Origin: Agrocybe praecox
Taxonomy: Eukaryota > Basidiomycota > Agaricomycetes > Agaricales > Agrocybaceae
Direction of reading: 5' to 3'
NCBI GenBank assembly: GCA_964017145.1
Contig: OZ024846.1
Location: 3,658,001-3,722,000 of the forward strand
Length of the DNA stretch: 64,000 nucleotides
Positions 24,265 to 36,649 of this stretch are shown one piece after another. Every line of letters begins with the position of its first letter. Position 1 is the stretch's first letter. A program made the position numbers and the translations under genes. The notes beneath the pieces are model-generated. The model did no database searches, had not been told where the DNA came from, and saw nothing but the letters and a program-made list of their open reading frames with translations.

Positions 24265-24850
24265 GACAGTCCCAAAGGAACGGGGTCAGTCAATAGCGAA
24301 ACCCAGCCAATGTGATGTTTGATACAATCACAGACAGGGCCCTAGAGACTCCAATAAAGAGACATTTTATCAGGAAGAGAAAATGAACAAAGCCATAGAA
24401 AATTTGATCCACGTTGGTTAGTTGACGAAGGGCGTCGCGAATCTAGAAAAGTCGCTCACACGCTGGCAGATTTAGCATATCAAACTTCGCGCACTTATAT
24501 CAATTGAACTCCGACGCGGAGCGGCAAGTTATTGGTCTTGGTAAAAGGACATTCTGTGGTCGTATAACGCGGGATTTTACCTAGAGGTATGGAAGTAACA
24601 CATTGTGGGTATGTTAGAATGTGAAGGAAAATCCTCTTTGGCGACACGAGTAAGCTGGTAGTGTTCGGCATGGTACGGAGTCGTTGGTAAATAAAGACAC
24701 ATAAGCACGATTGGCCACTTGGGTTCGGTGTTTCCTTTTCTGTTTCAAATCTTCATATATGGATTAATTTTTCAAATTTAATGAAATGTTGCAAGGATGG
24801 ATTCGGGAATGTGGTTGGGTGGAAAAAGTTAGAACATTAAGCCCCGGGAA
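24265..24850. repeat. 5' flank block shared between NACHT genes 3 and 6
   Basis: Aligned by eye with 47510-47990: GAGGCAAGGTTTGACAGTC, AAAAGTCGCTC, GGCTGGCAGAT, GAACTCCGACGCGGAG, GTGTTCGGCATGG and TCGTTGGT occur in the same order. It extends the duplicated unit at least 0.5 kb beyond the coding region. No gene is seen inside. Confidence 0.65.
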
Positions 24851-24851
24851 C

Positions 24852-24945
24852 TCCGTTTCAACTCCGACAGGATACGGCACAAAAACAGCCATGGGAATTT
24901 ATCTATATGTGGTACATAGTCAGGGGGTTCACTTTGGTTTACGGC
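24852..24945. repeat. dispersed ~110-bp spacer motif, copy 4 (5' part missing)
   Basis: AACTCCGACAGGATACGGCA, CAGCCATGGGAATTTATCTA and CAGGGGGTTCACTTTGG match copies 1-3; the GCTGATAAATTTAGA start is absent. Confidence 0.6.
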
Positions 24946-26144
24946 TTTTCATCTTTTTTCCCCCTTTGGACATTCGCAAAATGAAACAAGAGATCTTCAT
25001 CTGCAGGGATAAAGCGATCCGTGGACTATCTATACAGCCCAAAGAAAGCTGTGCCAATCAGGAGAGCCGCATACGCGTGAACAATGATCGTGATGTTAAT
25101 TACACGCCTCTGGGCTCGACATTGATATTGTTAGTACAAAGGAAGCCACCATTTTGTGTGATACACAAGTATACTTCCGTGAGCTGACCTGGCGTGGGAT
25201 ACGCAATGAGGTCCTGAGCACGATCGCCGAGTATCGACGCGACGCGACGCGTCTGATTAAGAATCACGATCACGTGCATTACTAAGCACACCCAAAAATG
25301 GTTGCGTTCAATGCGTTGGCAGGTTTCTTCAAACAACTTTCATTCTCTTCCTTTCTGGAGCACACCACATCCGTGCAATATCCCTGCAATTGCGCGCCCG
25401 CCACATATTTTTTTCCTTCTTTCCGTTCCATTCGGCTCGTTGCGCATCTCGCGAGTAAAATGACGTGGGATGGGTGGGTTTACGCCACACGATAGCAGGC
25501 TAGGCATGGACTCATGGATGGTTTGTGAAAGTCTGTTGTACGCCTTTTGAACGTACGTCTAGTTCCTCCTTCATACCTTCCCTTCCCATAGCGTAGCATT
25601 AACACGTTGGTTATAGTAGGCTTAGTCGAATGAGGACTCTTCGACTTGATCATCGTTTCCTCCCACTTCATCTCCTTTTCCACTTCTACTTCACCTCCGT
25701 TACTGCTTCCACCGCATTTCCTGCCTCTCACCATCAAAGCATACACCAAAATCTCCCCTAACCGATGCAGCAATCTATTCCATGCCCACAAGTCCAAGGA
25801 CGTGCATCCCGAGCACGTCAAGGAGAAATTTAGACGTCCGAGTCCAACACAATTGCGCCATATCACCCTTATCGCGTTTTTTTCTCTCTCCTTCTGTCCT
25901 TGCTTGCTTGTATTGTATTGATACTATCAGGTACGTTCCCCTCTTGATCTCGTTTCATCTTGACTCAACGGAGTACTTATACGCTTGCAGATATGGCCTC
26001 TTCCTTCCTTCCCCCCCTTCGGCAGAGTAGTGTACGCGTTGGTGGTTCCTTCCTCGTTTAGGGACTAGGTCGTCGTCTCCCTCTTCAACTTCCCGTTCCT
26101 ATTTCCTCAACTACGACCCCGGCTATCAACCTGCAGGCTATATA
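24946..26144. other. spacer before permease relic D
   Basis: No gene I can support. A minus-strand ORF of 78 aa at 25100-25336 has ordinary composition (residues such as HVIVILNQTRRVASILGDRA) but no recognisable domain and no counterpart in the other spacers. Confidence 0.4.
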
Positions 26145-26992
26145 TTAACAAATTTTTCCGTAAAAACCTCCTCAACGACCAAAAATCATGCACGCACGAG
26201 CCCAAGGCCGATCACTCACACGCCCACTCCAAGGAGAAGGGCGTCCAAGTTAAGCAAATCTACGCGGACGCGGATGCCGACGAACGATATGCAGATGGGT
26301 ACGATGCGGATATCGTACGTGCGGATGGGATGATAATGACGGCGGGTGTACGCAGAGAAGAGACAGGTCAATGGGCTTTCTAGTGCCGGATTATTGGGAC
26401 TAGGTGAGTTTTCTTCTTTTGTTCGAAGATTTTTCGTTTCGTTCTTGGAACAAATTGGTGTCTCGGATGGGTTGGGTTATACGACGTGGAGGACGTGGAT
26501 GGCAGATGCCCTCGGTGGTCCGTGGCATTTAACGCTGTCCTCGAAGGCAGCTCCAACATGACATCACTGTCCATCTGCTTTCCTTCGTTTTCCTGCCGCT
26601 TTCCACACTATACCCGAATGCTAACCACCCTTTCTTGCAGTGTATTCGCCACCCCACGCTCGATCTTCAAATTAAGTGGAAGTGTCGCTTTATCGCTGTA
26701 TGTCCTTCTCCTATCCTCTCATCATCTCACTAACTCGCCTTCCCTTCAACAGCTTCAAGTAGCTTATCGGTGCCATAATCGCTACAGCAGGCATGCAAAC
26801 CCGCTTCCTCGTCTCATGCATGCTCGGTTCAAACGCTGTATTTTCCTCGCTTGGGCAGCTGGGGGCTCGTTGGTGTTTGGCAAATACATCCTCCTCGCTG
26901 CACAGGTCGAGCCGACACGATGGACCTTGCGCCTCGTAGGCTTCGCGTGTGTGAAGTTCATGACCCTCCTGTATGATACGCGCGTCTCGTAG
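26145..26992 (+). pseudogene. MUP1-like amino-acid permease relic D (best preserved N-terminal half)
   Basis: At 26230-26330 the acidic N-terminus reads EKGVQVKQIYADADADERYA and DGYDADIVRADG. CRIIGT follows next to a GTGAGT donor near 26404, the intron contains GATGCCCTCGGTGGTCCG, and the next exon after CTTGCAG (from 26641) reads VFATPRSIFKLSGSVALSL. After a second short intron comes LIGAIIATAGMQTRFLVSC (codon for Met/Trp lost to a TAG at 26759), then in a shifted frame AWAAGGSLVFGKYILLAAQV and EPTRWTLRLVGFACVKFMTL up to the TAG at 26990. These are helices 1-5 of an APC-superfamily amino-acid transporter in the proper order with introns. Stops and shifts make it a pseudogene. Confidence 0.8.
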
Positions 26993-29019
26993 CCTCGGCG
27001 TTCAATTCTCCCTCCGTATTCCAGCTATGGTTCATGTACATTCTCGAAATTCTGCGCTCTCTCGGTGACATACTAGCACCGTTATGTGAGTTGGCAGCCT
27101 TCTTTTTTGTTCCACATTTCCTCCCTGCCTCTCCTCTGCACGTTTCTGTACCACTTCAAGAAAATTACTAACAATATCTACGCACATTGGTACTCTAGTC
27201 CTACATTGCCTTCTCTAGGCCAACTATGCGCACTTCGAAATAAAGAATCCAACGCATCGCCCGCATGGTTATCGCGGGTATGAATGTGCTGTCCATAGCT
27301 GCAAGCAAATTTCGCTCATGATGCTGGTGGGTCTTTTTCATTTTCTGTTTCGATTTTGATTCAATGTACTTGATGCGAAGACAGAAGAAAATATGCGCAG
27401 TTTTCGACTGGGTGGTTGGGCAGTGTTTCAGTTGCGAGCGTTCTATCGGGTTGCGTGGGCAAAGGAGGTTAGGGAGTGAACATATTAGACCTTCCTTGCG
27501 TCTTCAGTTGACCTCTGTGCGCACCGCTTCCCTTCCTCATCGGGATCAGCGACCCACGCTCGATATTTTCGCCACGTTCAACGTCTTTGCCATCCGTCCC
27601 ACCGCTCATCGGCCCACAGGCTACTACGTATATATGTAATGCAGACGCTGATACGGTCGTCGGTATATCAACTTGGATGACAACCCTCAGGTTCCTTTTC
27701 GCGTGCGTCGCTTACTCTTTCCCACCTCTCCAAAATCACGATCACCCAAAACGCAAACGCGAGCGCGACGATTGGTATCGTAGCCCAAGCTATTCCTCGT
27801 CGTAACCCTCATTCCTCTTTTGTCAACGATCCACCGGTCCTCCTTCGCCCACTTGGCTCTTTTTACCCATCTTGCATCTCAATCTCTACCATCCTGTTTC
27901 GCCTTTCGATTCTCTCTTCTCCCGTTTGGTTTTCTACCGAACTCATCATAATGTCCGCTCCCACAAGCCTCAACATCAAGCACGAACCGCTCGAAACAGA
28001 TTCACATCGGTATGATGCTCCCGCCTGTCCCTTATCTTCCCTCGCGACTAGCGTCTGCCGCTTTTTTGGCCCGTTTTATTCTTCGTTACGACGTCGAGTT
28101 CCCGAGAGTGTGGAGGGCTGGGCGGTGGGCTTGGGGTGAATTATTGAATTATTCGGTTATTCGAGCGAACTTGGTCCCAGCACATGGGGGTCTGAACTGA
28201 GAAAGGATAGTGAGGTTAGAAGGATGGGTTGAGGAGACGGGTGTTTAAGAGATTTTTGGGAGGAAGAGTCACGGTGGAGAGGTCCATAACGTTTCAACTC
28301 ATCTATTAGACTGGCACCTTCAAATTGAACGCTGCGTTTACCAGCACCATCTATTAAAAGCATCAATGATGCCACGGCCCTCCTCCCTTTCTCCTTGGCG
28401 ACAACAAGTTGCGTAATAATACGACTCTCCCATGTGTCCCCTCTCTCCTGCTCTTTGCCACCACGGCGCGTCACTGTCTGTGTCGCCGTGGCCTTCGCCA
28501 CCTCCCATAGCCCACTTCGAGGTTCGACTCTCGAACTTCTATCTCCAATATCACATTTAGGTCGAATACGGAAGCGTACATTAATACTACCCTTCCCTTC
28601 CCACTTCTACGTCTCCCTGCAAGATACTTTCCTGAACGCCCTTCTCCTCAGACTTTGTCTGATATCCTCTTTAAGTAGCTTGGTAGGCTTGCGCACGATG
28701 AGCGCTTTGATCTTAAATGATAGCTATAATCATAATCATTTTTTAAGCGCCCCTCTTCTCCTCTTCCTTCTTTTTTCGTCTTGACATGAAACTCGCACTT
28801 ACTCTCTATGTACGCAGTACGACGGTCCTAATTCAACCTTGCCCCAATCCACGACTTGACCTTGTCATCATTTCTCGCCTGTTCGCCTTTATGCCACCCT
28901 TCCGCCTTTGTTTGATATTGATTTGAAACAATATTCAATGTAAACCTCGCGTTGTACCTTCTTCCTTTAATATTGGATCTTGTGTGTTTTACGACTAAAT
29001 ACATAGTTTATATATGTGA
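26993..29019. other. spacer between permease relic D and NACHT gene 4, with permease scraps
   Basis: Near 27220-27265 a scrap reads NYAHFEIKNPTHRPHGY, the counterpart of the NYALxEVKNP helix start. Around 27380-27580 is the block also found at 2890-3090 and 42040-42220. Around 28100-28250 lies a degraded C-terminal scrap ending like the one at 1850-1880. Nothing is intact. Confidence 0.45.
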
Positions 29020-29162
29020 GCTAAATCTGGTCGGAGTCGAATTGCAACATGCGGAGATTAGTTGAAAAAATCGATTTCTGCACTTTAACGTCTAAACATG
29101 TTAGCTGGGTGTGCTTACTACTTCCGAGAATTTTATCGTACGTACATGGTCTATGCGGAAAA
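29020..29162. repeat. conserved 3' flank of the NACHT genes, copy before gene 4
   Basis: CTGGTCGGAGTCGAATTGCAA, GTTGAAAAAATCGATTTCTG, TCTAAACATGTTAGCTGGGTG and TATCGTACGTACATGGTC, matching the positions before genes 2, 3, 5 and 6. Confidence 0.55.
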
Positions 29163-31546
29163 TCATATCCGCTGCCCTGCTAAAGATTGAACTCGGTCCA
29201 AATAATTCTGCATCTCTTGGTGTACGAGATTTCCCCGCCTGCAAAATGCTAAATAACCTTTTTGTATTTTCTCTTCACATTGTTGAACGAGTTGTTCAGA
29301 AAATCCAGCTCGAGGAAGGAAGAAGACTAGATAGCCGAGAAGGAGAAATCTCATTCTGTTTTCAGAGTATGCGGTGTCGTTTGATGTCCATTGGCCATTG
29401 TCAAAGGTCACTGCGTTAAACATTGTTTCTTCGTGTTTGGCCAAAAAATAGAGAGGCTGCTTTAAACAATATAAGACTGCCTTTGCGTAAGCAGAAGGAC
29501 CTAAAAGGTAGTTGCCTTCTTGGTCTGGGTGCTGTACAATGTGCGTAAAGTGCCGGAAATAGCGAGCCTTTCCGTCTTCGAGAGAAAAGGATTCAAATAG
29601 ATAGAGTACATCATATTTGGAAATTGTTGCCCAGGGGAACCTTATTTGGCCCGAATAATTTGGTACATGCATGTCATTTCCCAGGTGACATGCGACGCAT
29701 AAGAGCAGGATCGTCTCGTCGTCCCTGTAATAGTGGGGCAGCTGAGACAAAAATAGCTGTTCCATATATTCTTGATGTTTTTTCTCTATGACAGCCCAGC
29801 GCTCATCCAAAGAGGCCTGTGTGGAAATTTAAGGATATTAACATCAAATGAAGATTTCTCCTTACCATGCATGCACAAAATGGCAACCAGATCCAAAATA
29901 CAAATTTTCGGAGGTTCATAGGACGTGGCTCATAAGTTTTACCGTACTTGAGGGCCGCTTCTATTTCACCCAATAGAATGTCCAGAAATAAAAACTTGTC
30001 GGCGCTATTGATTAGCGAAGTTGAGCTCTGGCATAGCGGAAATTCCCTCCTAATAAAGCCCTCATAGTCGCCAATTTTATTGTGCTCGGGATCTGGAAGA
30101 ATTTAGTTTGAGATGTTCGACACTTTCTGGGAACACTCTTACTTTTGATCACATCATGGATTATATTTGCAATATGCTCTGATCTGTAGGCATCAATGTC
30201 AAGGAAATAATCTCTGGACCTCACGGGGTCGAGAAGGAAATCGTGAAGTGATTTGTGTAGGATGTCCACAGCCTCGATATCCCTGCGAGCCACCAAGATC
30301 TAAATTTCCTAATAGAGACAATGGCCCCTAGATCACAGGTCAAAATCTCGAGCTCCCCTGATTCCAACGACATAAATGAAGATATGTCAAATTTAGCAGT
30401 GGAGTAATTGTCGCATATGCCATGTGAGGTAATACTAAGCATATATAGCACGCGCTCTGTATCTTCGGCAGAGTTGAGGATCATTGTATATAGCGCATCC
30501 AGCTGCGCAAACGGTAGGTCACCTTTTGCCGGTCGTAGATCATTCACCACATCGAGACGGTGATCGGGGCGGTGCTTTGTGGATCTGCAATAGCGAAGGA
30601 CCGTTGCTGCATAAATGAATTGCCCAGACGACTTTCTGACGATTTCTCTCAGAGTATTGTCGGATGGCCAAGAGGCGGGAATGATGGTCCGGAATGGATG
30701 AGTAGTCTTGATTTCGTCAAAACCGTCTCTGAGAAATGTATGAATGTCGTTATCGGGATGGAATGTATCGTCAAGGTAAAGTCGTGCAAATAGCCCTTCC
30801 ATTTTCTCGTATCTAAATGCGAAATTGATCTCATGCTCAGGACGACTGGCGATGAGAAATAGAATGGGTAGTTTGAATGTTCGAATTGCGTCTGCTATCA
30901 CGCGCAGAATCCTAGCCTGCAAAACCCCGTCACCACATTCGTCGAGACCGTCTATGACGATAACCCGCCAGTAACCCAAAGGTGATGAATTTCCTGAAGA
31001 GAACGCATGTTGGAGGGGCTTCATGACTAGGTGGGTAAACTGATCTTTCAATCCCTTCGTCAAAACCAAGGGGTCCGCCTCAATCGCGGAGTATCTCGCC
31101 TTGAGTAGCCGGGATTTTCTGATAGATCTGGTACGCAATCGTTGCCACAAACGCGCCTTCGTGGTTCCTCGTTACATCGGATTTTCCCGCTCCTGCAGCG
31201 CCGGTCAGCCACATAATGTATTTGTCCCAAGTTTCGCTGTCGCAACGTTGGGCCCAGTACATGATCTTTTTCAGGACAGCTATGCGGGTATTCGGATGGC
31301 ATTTTGGGCGGTCGAACTCGGCATTCGAATCGTGAAAAGCGTTCGGCGCCGTAGCTTCCCTCAGAATTTTAAAAGACCCTACAGATAGTTAGATCCATAG
31401 CATGTGCGTTTGATCTTTAACCTCTATTACTTACATTTTTCTCCGTCACACGCTACATTATGCTGGGTAAATGTACCGCCACCCACGAAAACGTTCTGGC
31501 CAGATATAAGGGGATTATTGGTGATAACAGGCCGATTGTCGTTCAT
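29163..31546 (-). pseudogene. NACHT-domain NTPase (NLR-like) 4, disrupted
   Basis: The exon layout is kept: 31546-31435, 31378-30143, 30092-29866, 29816-29163. Exon 1 encodes NVFVGGGTFTQ; the C-terminal exon is open for 217 codons (LPHYYRDD, LLCVACHLGNDMHVP, LLGPSAYAKAVLYC, LGYLVFFLPRAGFSEQL). Exon 2 is broken. After Walker A GAAGAGKS it jumps directly to DVTRNHEGAF: 75 nt (25 codons) present in all paralogues are missing at about 31180, between what in the paralogues are short CGGATTT-like direct repeats. A 2-nt deletion near 31089 (ATACTCCGCG where paralogues have ATACTCTCTGCG) shifts the frame to a stop, and a 1-nt loss near 30295 shifts it again. It probably makes no full NTPase; a truncated N-terminal product is possible. 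Confidence 0.85.
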
Positions 31547-31692
31547 CCTACTGCTGCGAACCCGAGATTCGAGAGAGAAGCAACAAGTCGGATGCTGGAT
31601 GCTGGCTTATGAGGGAACCTGTCGCAGCAACGATCATTCAAACCTTCAAAATTCTAAATATACATCCACCTATGCATTTGCCACGCAGCATG

Positions 31693-31700
31693 TATTTATA
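31693..31700 (-). promoter_or_regulatory. TATA box of NACHT pseudogene 4
   Basis: TATAAATA on the minus strand about 147-154 bp upstream of the start at 31546, the same distance as in genes 2, 3 and 6. Confidence 0.5.
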
Positions 31701-31949
31701 TCTTTGCTCCCACTGAAGCGGCACTGAAAGCGCCTCAAAGCTGTTCGTTGACACAGCCTTTTTATAAGGCGCTCTGCTGTATATTTGGGTGAACATAGCT
31801 TATGGAATCTCGGCGCTGCAATTTAATAGCTGCGGAATAGCCAGAGCATGTGTACCACAGCCAAGAATAAAAGATAATGCGTTGATAGGAAAAAGCCGGC
31901 CCCGGTTAGTTGGAGTCGGTTTTGATAAATTTAGAACACTAAGGTTGCG

Positions 31950-32582
31950 AGGACATCTGTAAAATGGAAATTCCGGCTCGGAATGTCCGGCGGCAATTAC
32001 AATAACCGGTACATAGTTATGTTACATACAGAGAATTCAAACGCCGCTGAAGCGACTGACATGGGGCCCGCCTTCCTGAATCCACCTAACCTCTGAGCTC
32101 CAACCAAAATGCATGCGCGTCTAACGACGCGCTCATCAGGTGCAGACTCTGTCGTCCACTTTTCTTCTTCTGTGGACGACGGAACAATTTTCTTTATTTT
32201 TTTTACATGTTTAAACCTTGTTTCCTAATCTTACTACCACTCGTCGCATACAGTGTTCTTTCCTCAGTCAAATTCATCGTGACTGAGGTCAGTTTACATG
32301 TTTACCGTCGCATAGTTCCCATGTTCAACAAGTAGTGAGACTAAAACATAGTCAAATTCATTGTGACAAGTGCGTCCCCTTGTTCAAAACCTATATCCAG
32401 TAACCATAGCCCTAATTCTAACACTAACATATACAGAGGGGATATTGAATTTTGTGAATTTGAGTAGGAAGCGCGGACTTTGAATTTGAATCAGGGCGAG
32501 GCTCGAGCAGTGTTATGCAGAAGGAGGCCGCCAGACTCGTGCAAACATTACAAGCCGGAATTTCCAATTCACAGATTCTATC
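31950..32582. mobile_element. 633-bp non-autonomous DNA element with 9-bp target duplication
   Basis: Both ends carry an imperfect inverted repeat: the left end has ATCTGTAAAATGGAAATTCC then GGCTCGGAATGT, and the right end on the opposite strand has ATCTGTGAATTGGAAATTCC then GGCTTGTAATGT. It is flanked directly by AAGGTTGCG at 31941-31949 and 32583-32591, which fits a target-site duplication of 8-9 bp (hAT or Mutator class). No transposase is encoded. It is inserted in the 5' part of a dispersed ~110-bp motif copy (GATAAATTTAGAACACTAA at 31923-31941). Confidence 0.75.
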
Positions 32583-32591
32583 AAGGTTGCG

Positions 32592-34549
32592 TTCGGAATC
32601 ATAAATTCATTTTTTTGATGACGCGTTTCAAAAGCTTCACGTGGGAAGTGTGATCTGGGTGTGACATCCGTATCCCAAATCTGATGAGTTAAATTTTGAG
32701 ACTAAAAATTATACGGGCTCTTTCTCGCTGTATTAAACTTTCTGTAATGGACAAAACCATACTAAATGCCTAATGGATGCTTTAAAGTATCACTTACATC
32801 CTGCTAGAGTTTAGTTAAATTTTGGGTCATGAATCAGAGAATAATTATGTCACATCTTGTCACTGTTCACGAGACATGCAGGAACGTCACGAAAATATGG
32901 ATTACCATATACGGTGCGAAAACACGCCATCAAAAAATTAGGGGGTTTACTTTCTGGTTCACGCATCACTTTTATACCCCCTCGGCGTTCAGGCCTCATT
33001 AATGAAGATTTATGTGCCATGGCGTACATTCCTTGCTATTTAATCACTCAGTGGTGTATTGTTTCGAGTACTCTTGCACCTGCCGCCCAATGTTTAAAGC
33101 AGTGGCCTTTTTTCTCTATTTACGTACTGGTTGAAGCTGGTATTCGTATCAGAACTCAGGATGTCTGTTTTCTCACATTGGCCAAGTGTTCTGCGTTCGA
33201 CTTGTATCGTAATGTAAGTTACTATTTTTCATTCATTCCACGTCCTCTCTTCTAGACTCTCTTTCCTCATTTGGTGTGTTTTTGCGTAAGGTGTATTGAC
33301 CACATTCTGAATACACACAGGGTATCTAGTCTCTCACCAGCTTCTCCAACGCCAATTATGCACTCTCCGCCGTGATGAACCCCCACCACACCTTCCGCAT
33401 GGGTGAATGTAATTTCTTTTTTGTTGTTCGTACGTCCTCTTTTGTTACCAGCATTCGAATTGAAGTCGAATTCTTCCACTTGAATAGGCGCGAACACCAA
33501 AGGAAAATGGGAAGTAGTCGAGATTTGTTGTGGGTGGTTGGGCGGTGTTTGAGCCCTGAGGGAAATTGAATTGCGTTGCGTGGGCGAAGGAGACTACGAA
33601 GTATCATCTGCTTCCACCGAAAAAGATATGTTACAAAATTATTGGTTCCCCTGCTGGCGATAAACACAAACACAACCTCCCTTGTATCTTCGTTCGACAA
33701 TTGTACGTTTTTCATCCTCTTTGTTTGGATCCACAACCGCCCTCAACTATCTGATTATTTCCAGCGTCTTCACCACATCTCTCTTTCTCTCTATACGCTC
33801 AGCACCTCTCAGCACTCCATACCCTCGTTGGAAACGGCAGACGTTGGCATATTCATTAAAATGACACTCGGTTCTTTGCGCCTGTCGGTGCCGCAGACTC
33901 TGCCTCACCTCTCGCCAATACAACTATCACCGTGCTCGCAAACGCGAATGGACACAACAACCACTCTCACGAATGGCTGGGTTCCTTGCCGTCCTCACCC
34001 CCGTCTCCATAGGCTAAAAATAAATCAAATAATCTTTATTCTGCGTTTTGCGCCTCTCACCTTCGCTTCTCTCTCTCTCTCTCTGTGCCCATCTGGCATC
34101 GGTATCAATCTCGCCTTTTCCATTACCCGCAGGTTCCAGTACCATCGTGTTTTTTTCTCTCTGTAGGCATCGTTATTCCTTCGCTTCCTTAGCTTTGTTT
34201 CATTTTCTCTCTCTTCTATCCTTGCTTTCTTGTATTGCATTGATACTATCAGGTATGCGCCCTTTGTTTCGTCCTGTTTCATCTTGACTTAACGGAGTAT
34301 TTATACGCTCGCTGATAAAGGTCCTTCCTTCCTGCCCTTCATTGGCCTTCTATCCATCCATCCATGTATGTTCGGGTACCGTACCGTACGCCTTGGTGGT
34401 CCTTTTCCTCGTTTTGCTTTGGTTTCTCGACTAGGTCGTCATCTCCCTCCTCCCCCAACCACTTCCAGCCCCTTTACCACTCGCCAATTCCCGCTTCCTG
34501 TTCGTAATTCCTCAACTATTACCCCAGATATCAGCATACAGGCTAAAAA
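32592..34549. other. spacer between the 633-bp element and permease relic E
   Basis: No gene supported. At 32938-32960 is the 3' end of a dispersed-motif copy (TTAGGGGGTTTACTTTCTGG). At 33000-33085 is a segment that also stands upstream of both CRN-kinase copies (50780-50880 and 55930-56010). Near 33345-33400 a permease scrap reads FSNANYALSAVMNPHHTF. A CT microsatellite lies near 34068-34084. Confidence 0.45.
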
Positions 34550-35410
34550 TCAATGTTATCCTACCCAACAAACTCCTCAACGAACGAAAAATTACTCTCA
34601 CAAACAAGTCCAAGGCCGCTCACTCACACGAAGGAGAAGGACGCCCGGGTTGAACGAACAAGTCTACGCGGGTGCGTGTGCCAACGAGCGATACGCAGTT
34701 GGAGGGTACGCAGTTGGGTACGACATGGATGTTGTACGTGCGGATGGATGGGGATGACGGAGAGGAGACAGATCAGTGGGCTGTCTAGTGCGGTTTTTAT
34801 TATCTCAAATGGAGGCCGAGTTTTCTTCTTTTATTCGATGTTTTTCGTTTCATTCTTGGAGCATCGTGTTTTGGATGGGATGGGGATGGGTTAGAAGACG
34901 TTGAGGACGTCAGTGGCAGGTCCCCTCGGTGCTCCGTGGTGTTTAGAGAACTCATCGTCAGCTCCAATGATGACGTCGTCTATCTGTGTTGAGCTTGTTG
35001 CCTACTTCGTGACCACCATAAGATTTATCCTGAACCTCGCTGTACGTCTCACTTTCCTCTCATCCTTCCCTCTCACCCCTTCGCAACTTCATGAATATAC
35101 TTATGCGAAAGATATAGGTGCCATGAAAGATGAAATCACAGAAAGCGGTCAATTAGTCGCTGTTGTGTGTGGACTCAAAGCGGGTAGAGCGTTAAGCGTG
35201 TTCGTAATAATGGGAACGTGTTGAATGACGTACGTCAAGGCCTCGTAAACCAAGAACTAGGCCCCGAAGACATCCTCCCCTTCTCCCGTTCCTTTGGACC
35301 CAACTGGCGATTCAAAGCCCCGCTCGTAGGGCTCGCATTACACTGGCTCATATGCCTCATCGTCAAGTATCGACAAATCCTTGTTGTGTGGTCCTTCGTC
35401 ATCCGTGCCT
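34550..35410 (+). pseudogene. MUP1-like amino-acid permease relic E
   Basis: The N-terminal piece at 34590-34760 is degraded (SHTKEKDARV, VGYDMDVVRADGWG), followed by a trace of the first membrane exon and the intron block GGTCCCCTCGGTGCTCCGTGG. At 35110-35380 a later exon pair is preserved: MKDEITESGQLVAVV, GLKAGRALSVF, then in one frame RQGLVNQELGPEDILPFSRS and FGPNWRFKAPLVGLALHWLI, CLIV. This is the permease segment after helix 7 (family SQGRVNQELGxExxLPFSxF, APxxGLALHW). The helix exons between are deleted, so the locus cannot encode a transporter. Confidence 0.75.
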
Positions 35411-36649
35411 TCCCTCTCCCCCTCGTCCTCGTTGGCATCCATGATGCACGCCATAAAACCCTCTGCTCATGTTCGCCCTTCCCCCCACCCCCCCGCTGTT
35501 CCATCCTTTACCCTTGGCCCCCTATGTGTCAATTACACCTTGACGTTCTTCTTCCGCCATTTCTTATCTTTGGCCACCTCTTGTCAACACCACTAACCGC
35601 ACCACTACGAACGCAAACAAGACCATTATCACCTCCATGAACACGAATATCTCGAACGCCGGTTCTCTTCGTCTTCGTCTCCATACTCCACGCACGAAAA
35701 GTATCGCACCTCGGCTTCACTCTGTGGTCTCTCATATATGTCCCTTTACGTGGAAGGTACCATCCTAGATGTTTTTCCCCTTAGGCTCTCGTCCTGGTTT
35801 CTTCTTTTGTTTCGTTCAATTGGCACTTTCATCTCATTCAAGGGACGCGATGGGACCGTTTTACCGTGTCTTCCTCATTTTCTCCTCATTCATTCTCCAA
35901 ACTTCGATCTTCAAATCCAAACTTCTACTTTGTATTTCCTCGGTTAATTTTGATATTTAGGTTCAACATGGTTATTCGAATCTCCCTCGAACATTGGGCA
36001 TGTACATACTCGACGCTCGACTGGCGGCGATCTCCTGGTGTGGATACACTTGATTTGTTTCATAATGTATACGTTCGACGTGACCTTAACTGGCGCCTCT
36101 TCTCGTCTCGTCAATGGTCTTGCCTAATCTTACCTCCTGAGCTTCCTCCCGTCTCGATAGATGTCATGAAATCTTCACTAGCTAACCATCGATCAGTTCA
36201 TCCGCGTCACCATTAATCTTCCGTCCTCCCGTTCTAATTTCGGATCCCTAGGGACATTCTTTTCTCCTTCTCATGGGGCACACTTTTGAGGCATATCCTC
36301 TCATCGACACTTTACGCTTACTCCTCATTTTCACTTCACACTTACTATTACGTGAGTACGCTCATGCGATGAACGTTCGCATACACGCTTCATACCTATG
36401 ATCATTCATGCATGCGGTGCAACACAGCACTTTTCTCTTTTATTCTTTTTCTTTCTCTATCCCCCCTCTCGTCCATAATACTATCACCAAAATACTCACT
36501 ATCATCACCGCCAGCTCGATGCGCTTCCGATCCCAGCTACACCTCTAGCTGCATCCCGCACTTCTCCATTACATTGTACCATATCTCTTCCTTTCCTTCA
36601 AGTGGATAATATTGGATCTTGTATGTTTTACGACTAATTACATAATTTA
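35411..36649. other. spacer between permease relic E and NACHT gene 5
   Basis: The stretch 35585-35780 matches 1985-2165 in order (CACCACTA, CGAACGCAAACAAGAC, TATCACCTCCATGAACACGAATATC, CGTCTCCATACTCC, TGGAAGGTACCATCC). I do not recognise a product and the frames are not conserved. No intact gene. Confidence 0.45.

Noticed and set aside
24786..25336. Candidate small genes in the spacer upstream of NACHT gene 3
   Set aside because: No domain, no splice-supported extension and no conservation in the sister spacer upstream of gene 6.
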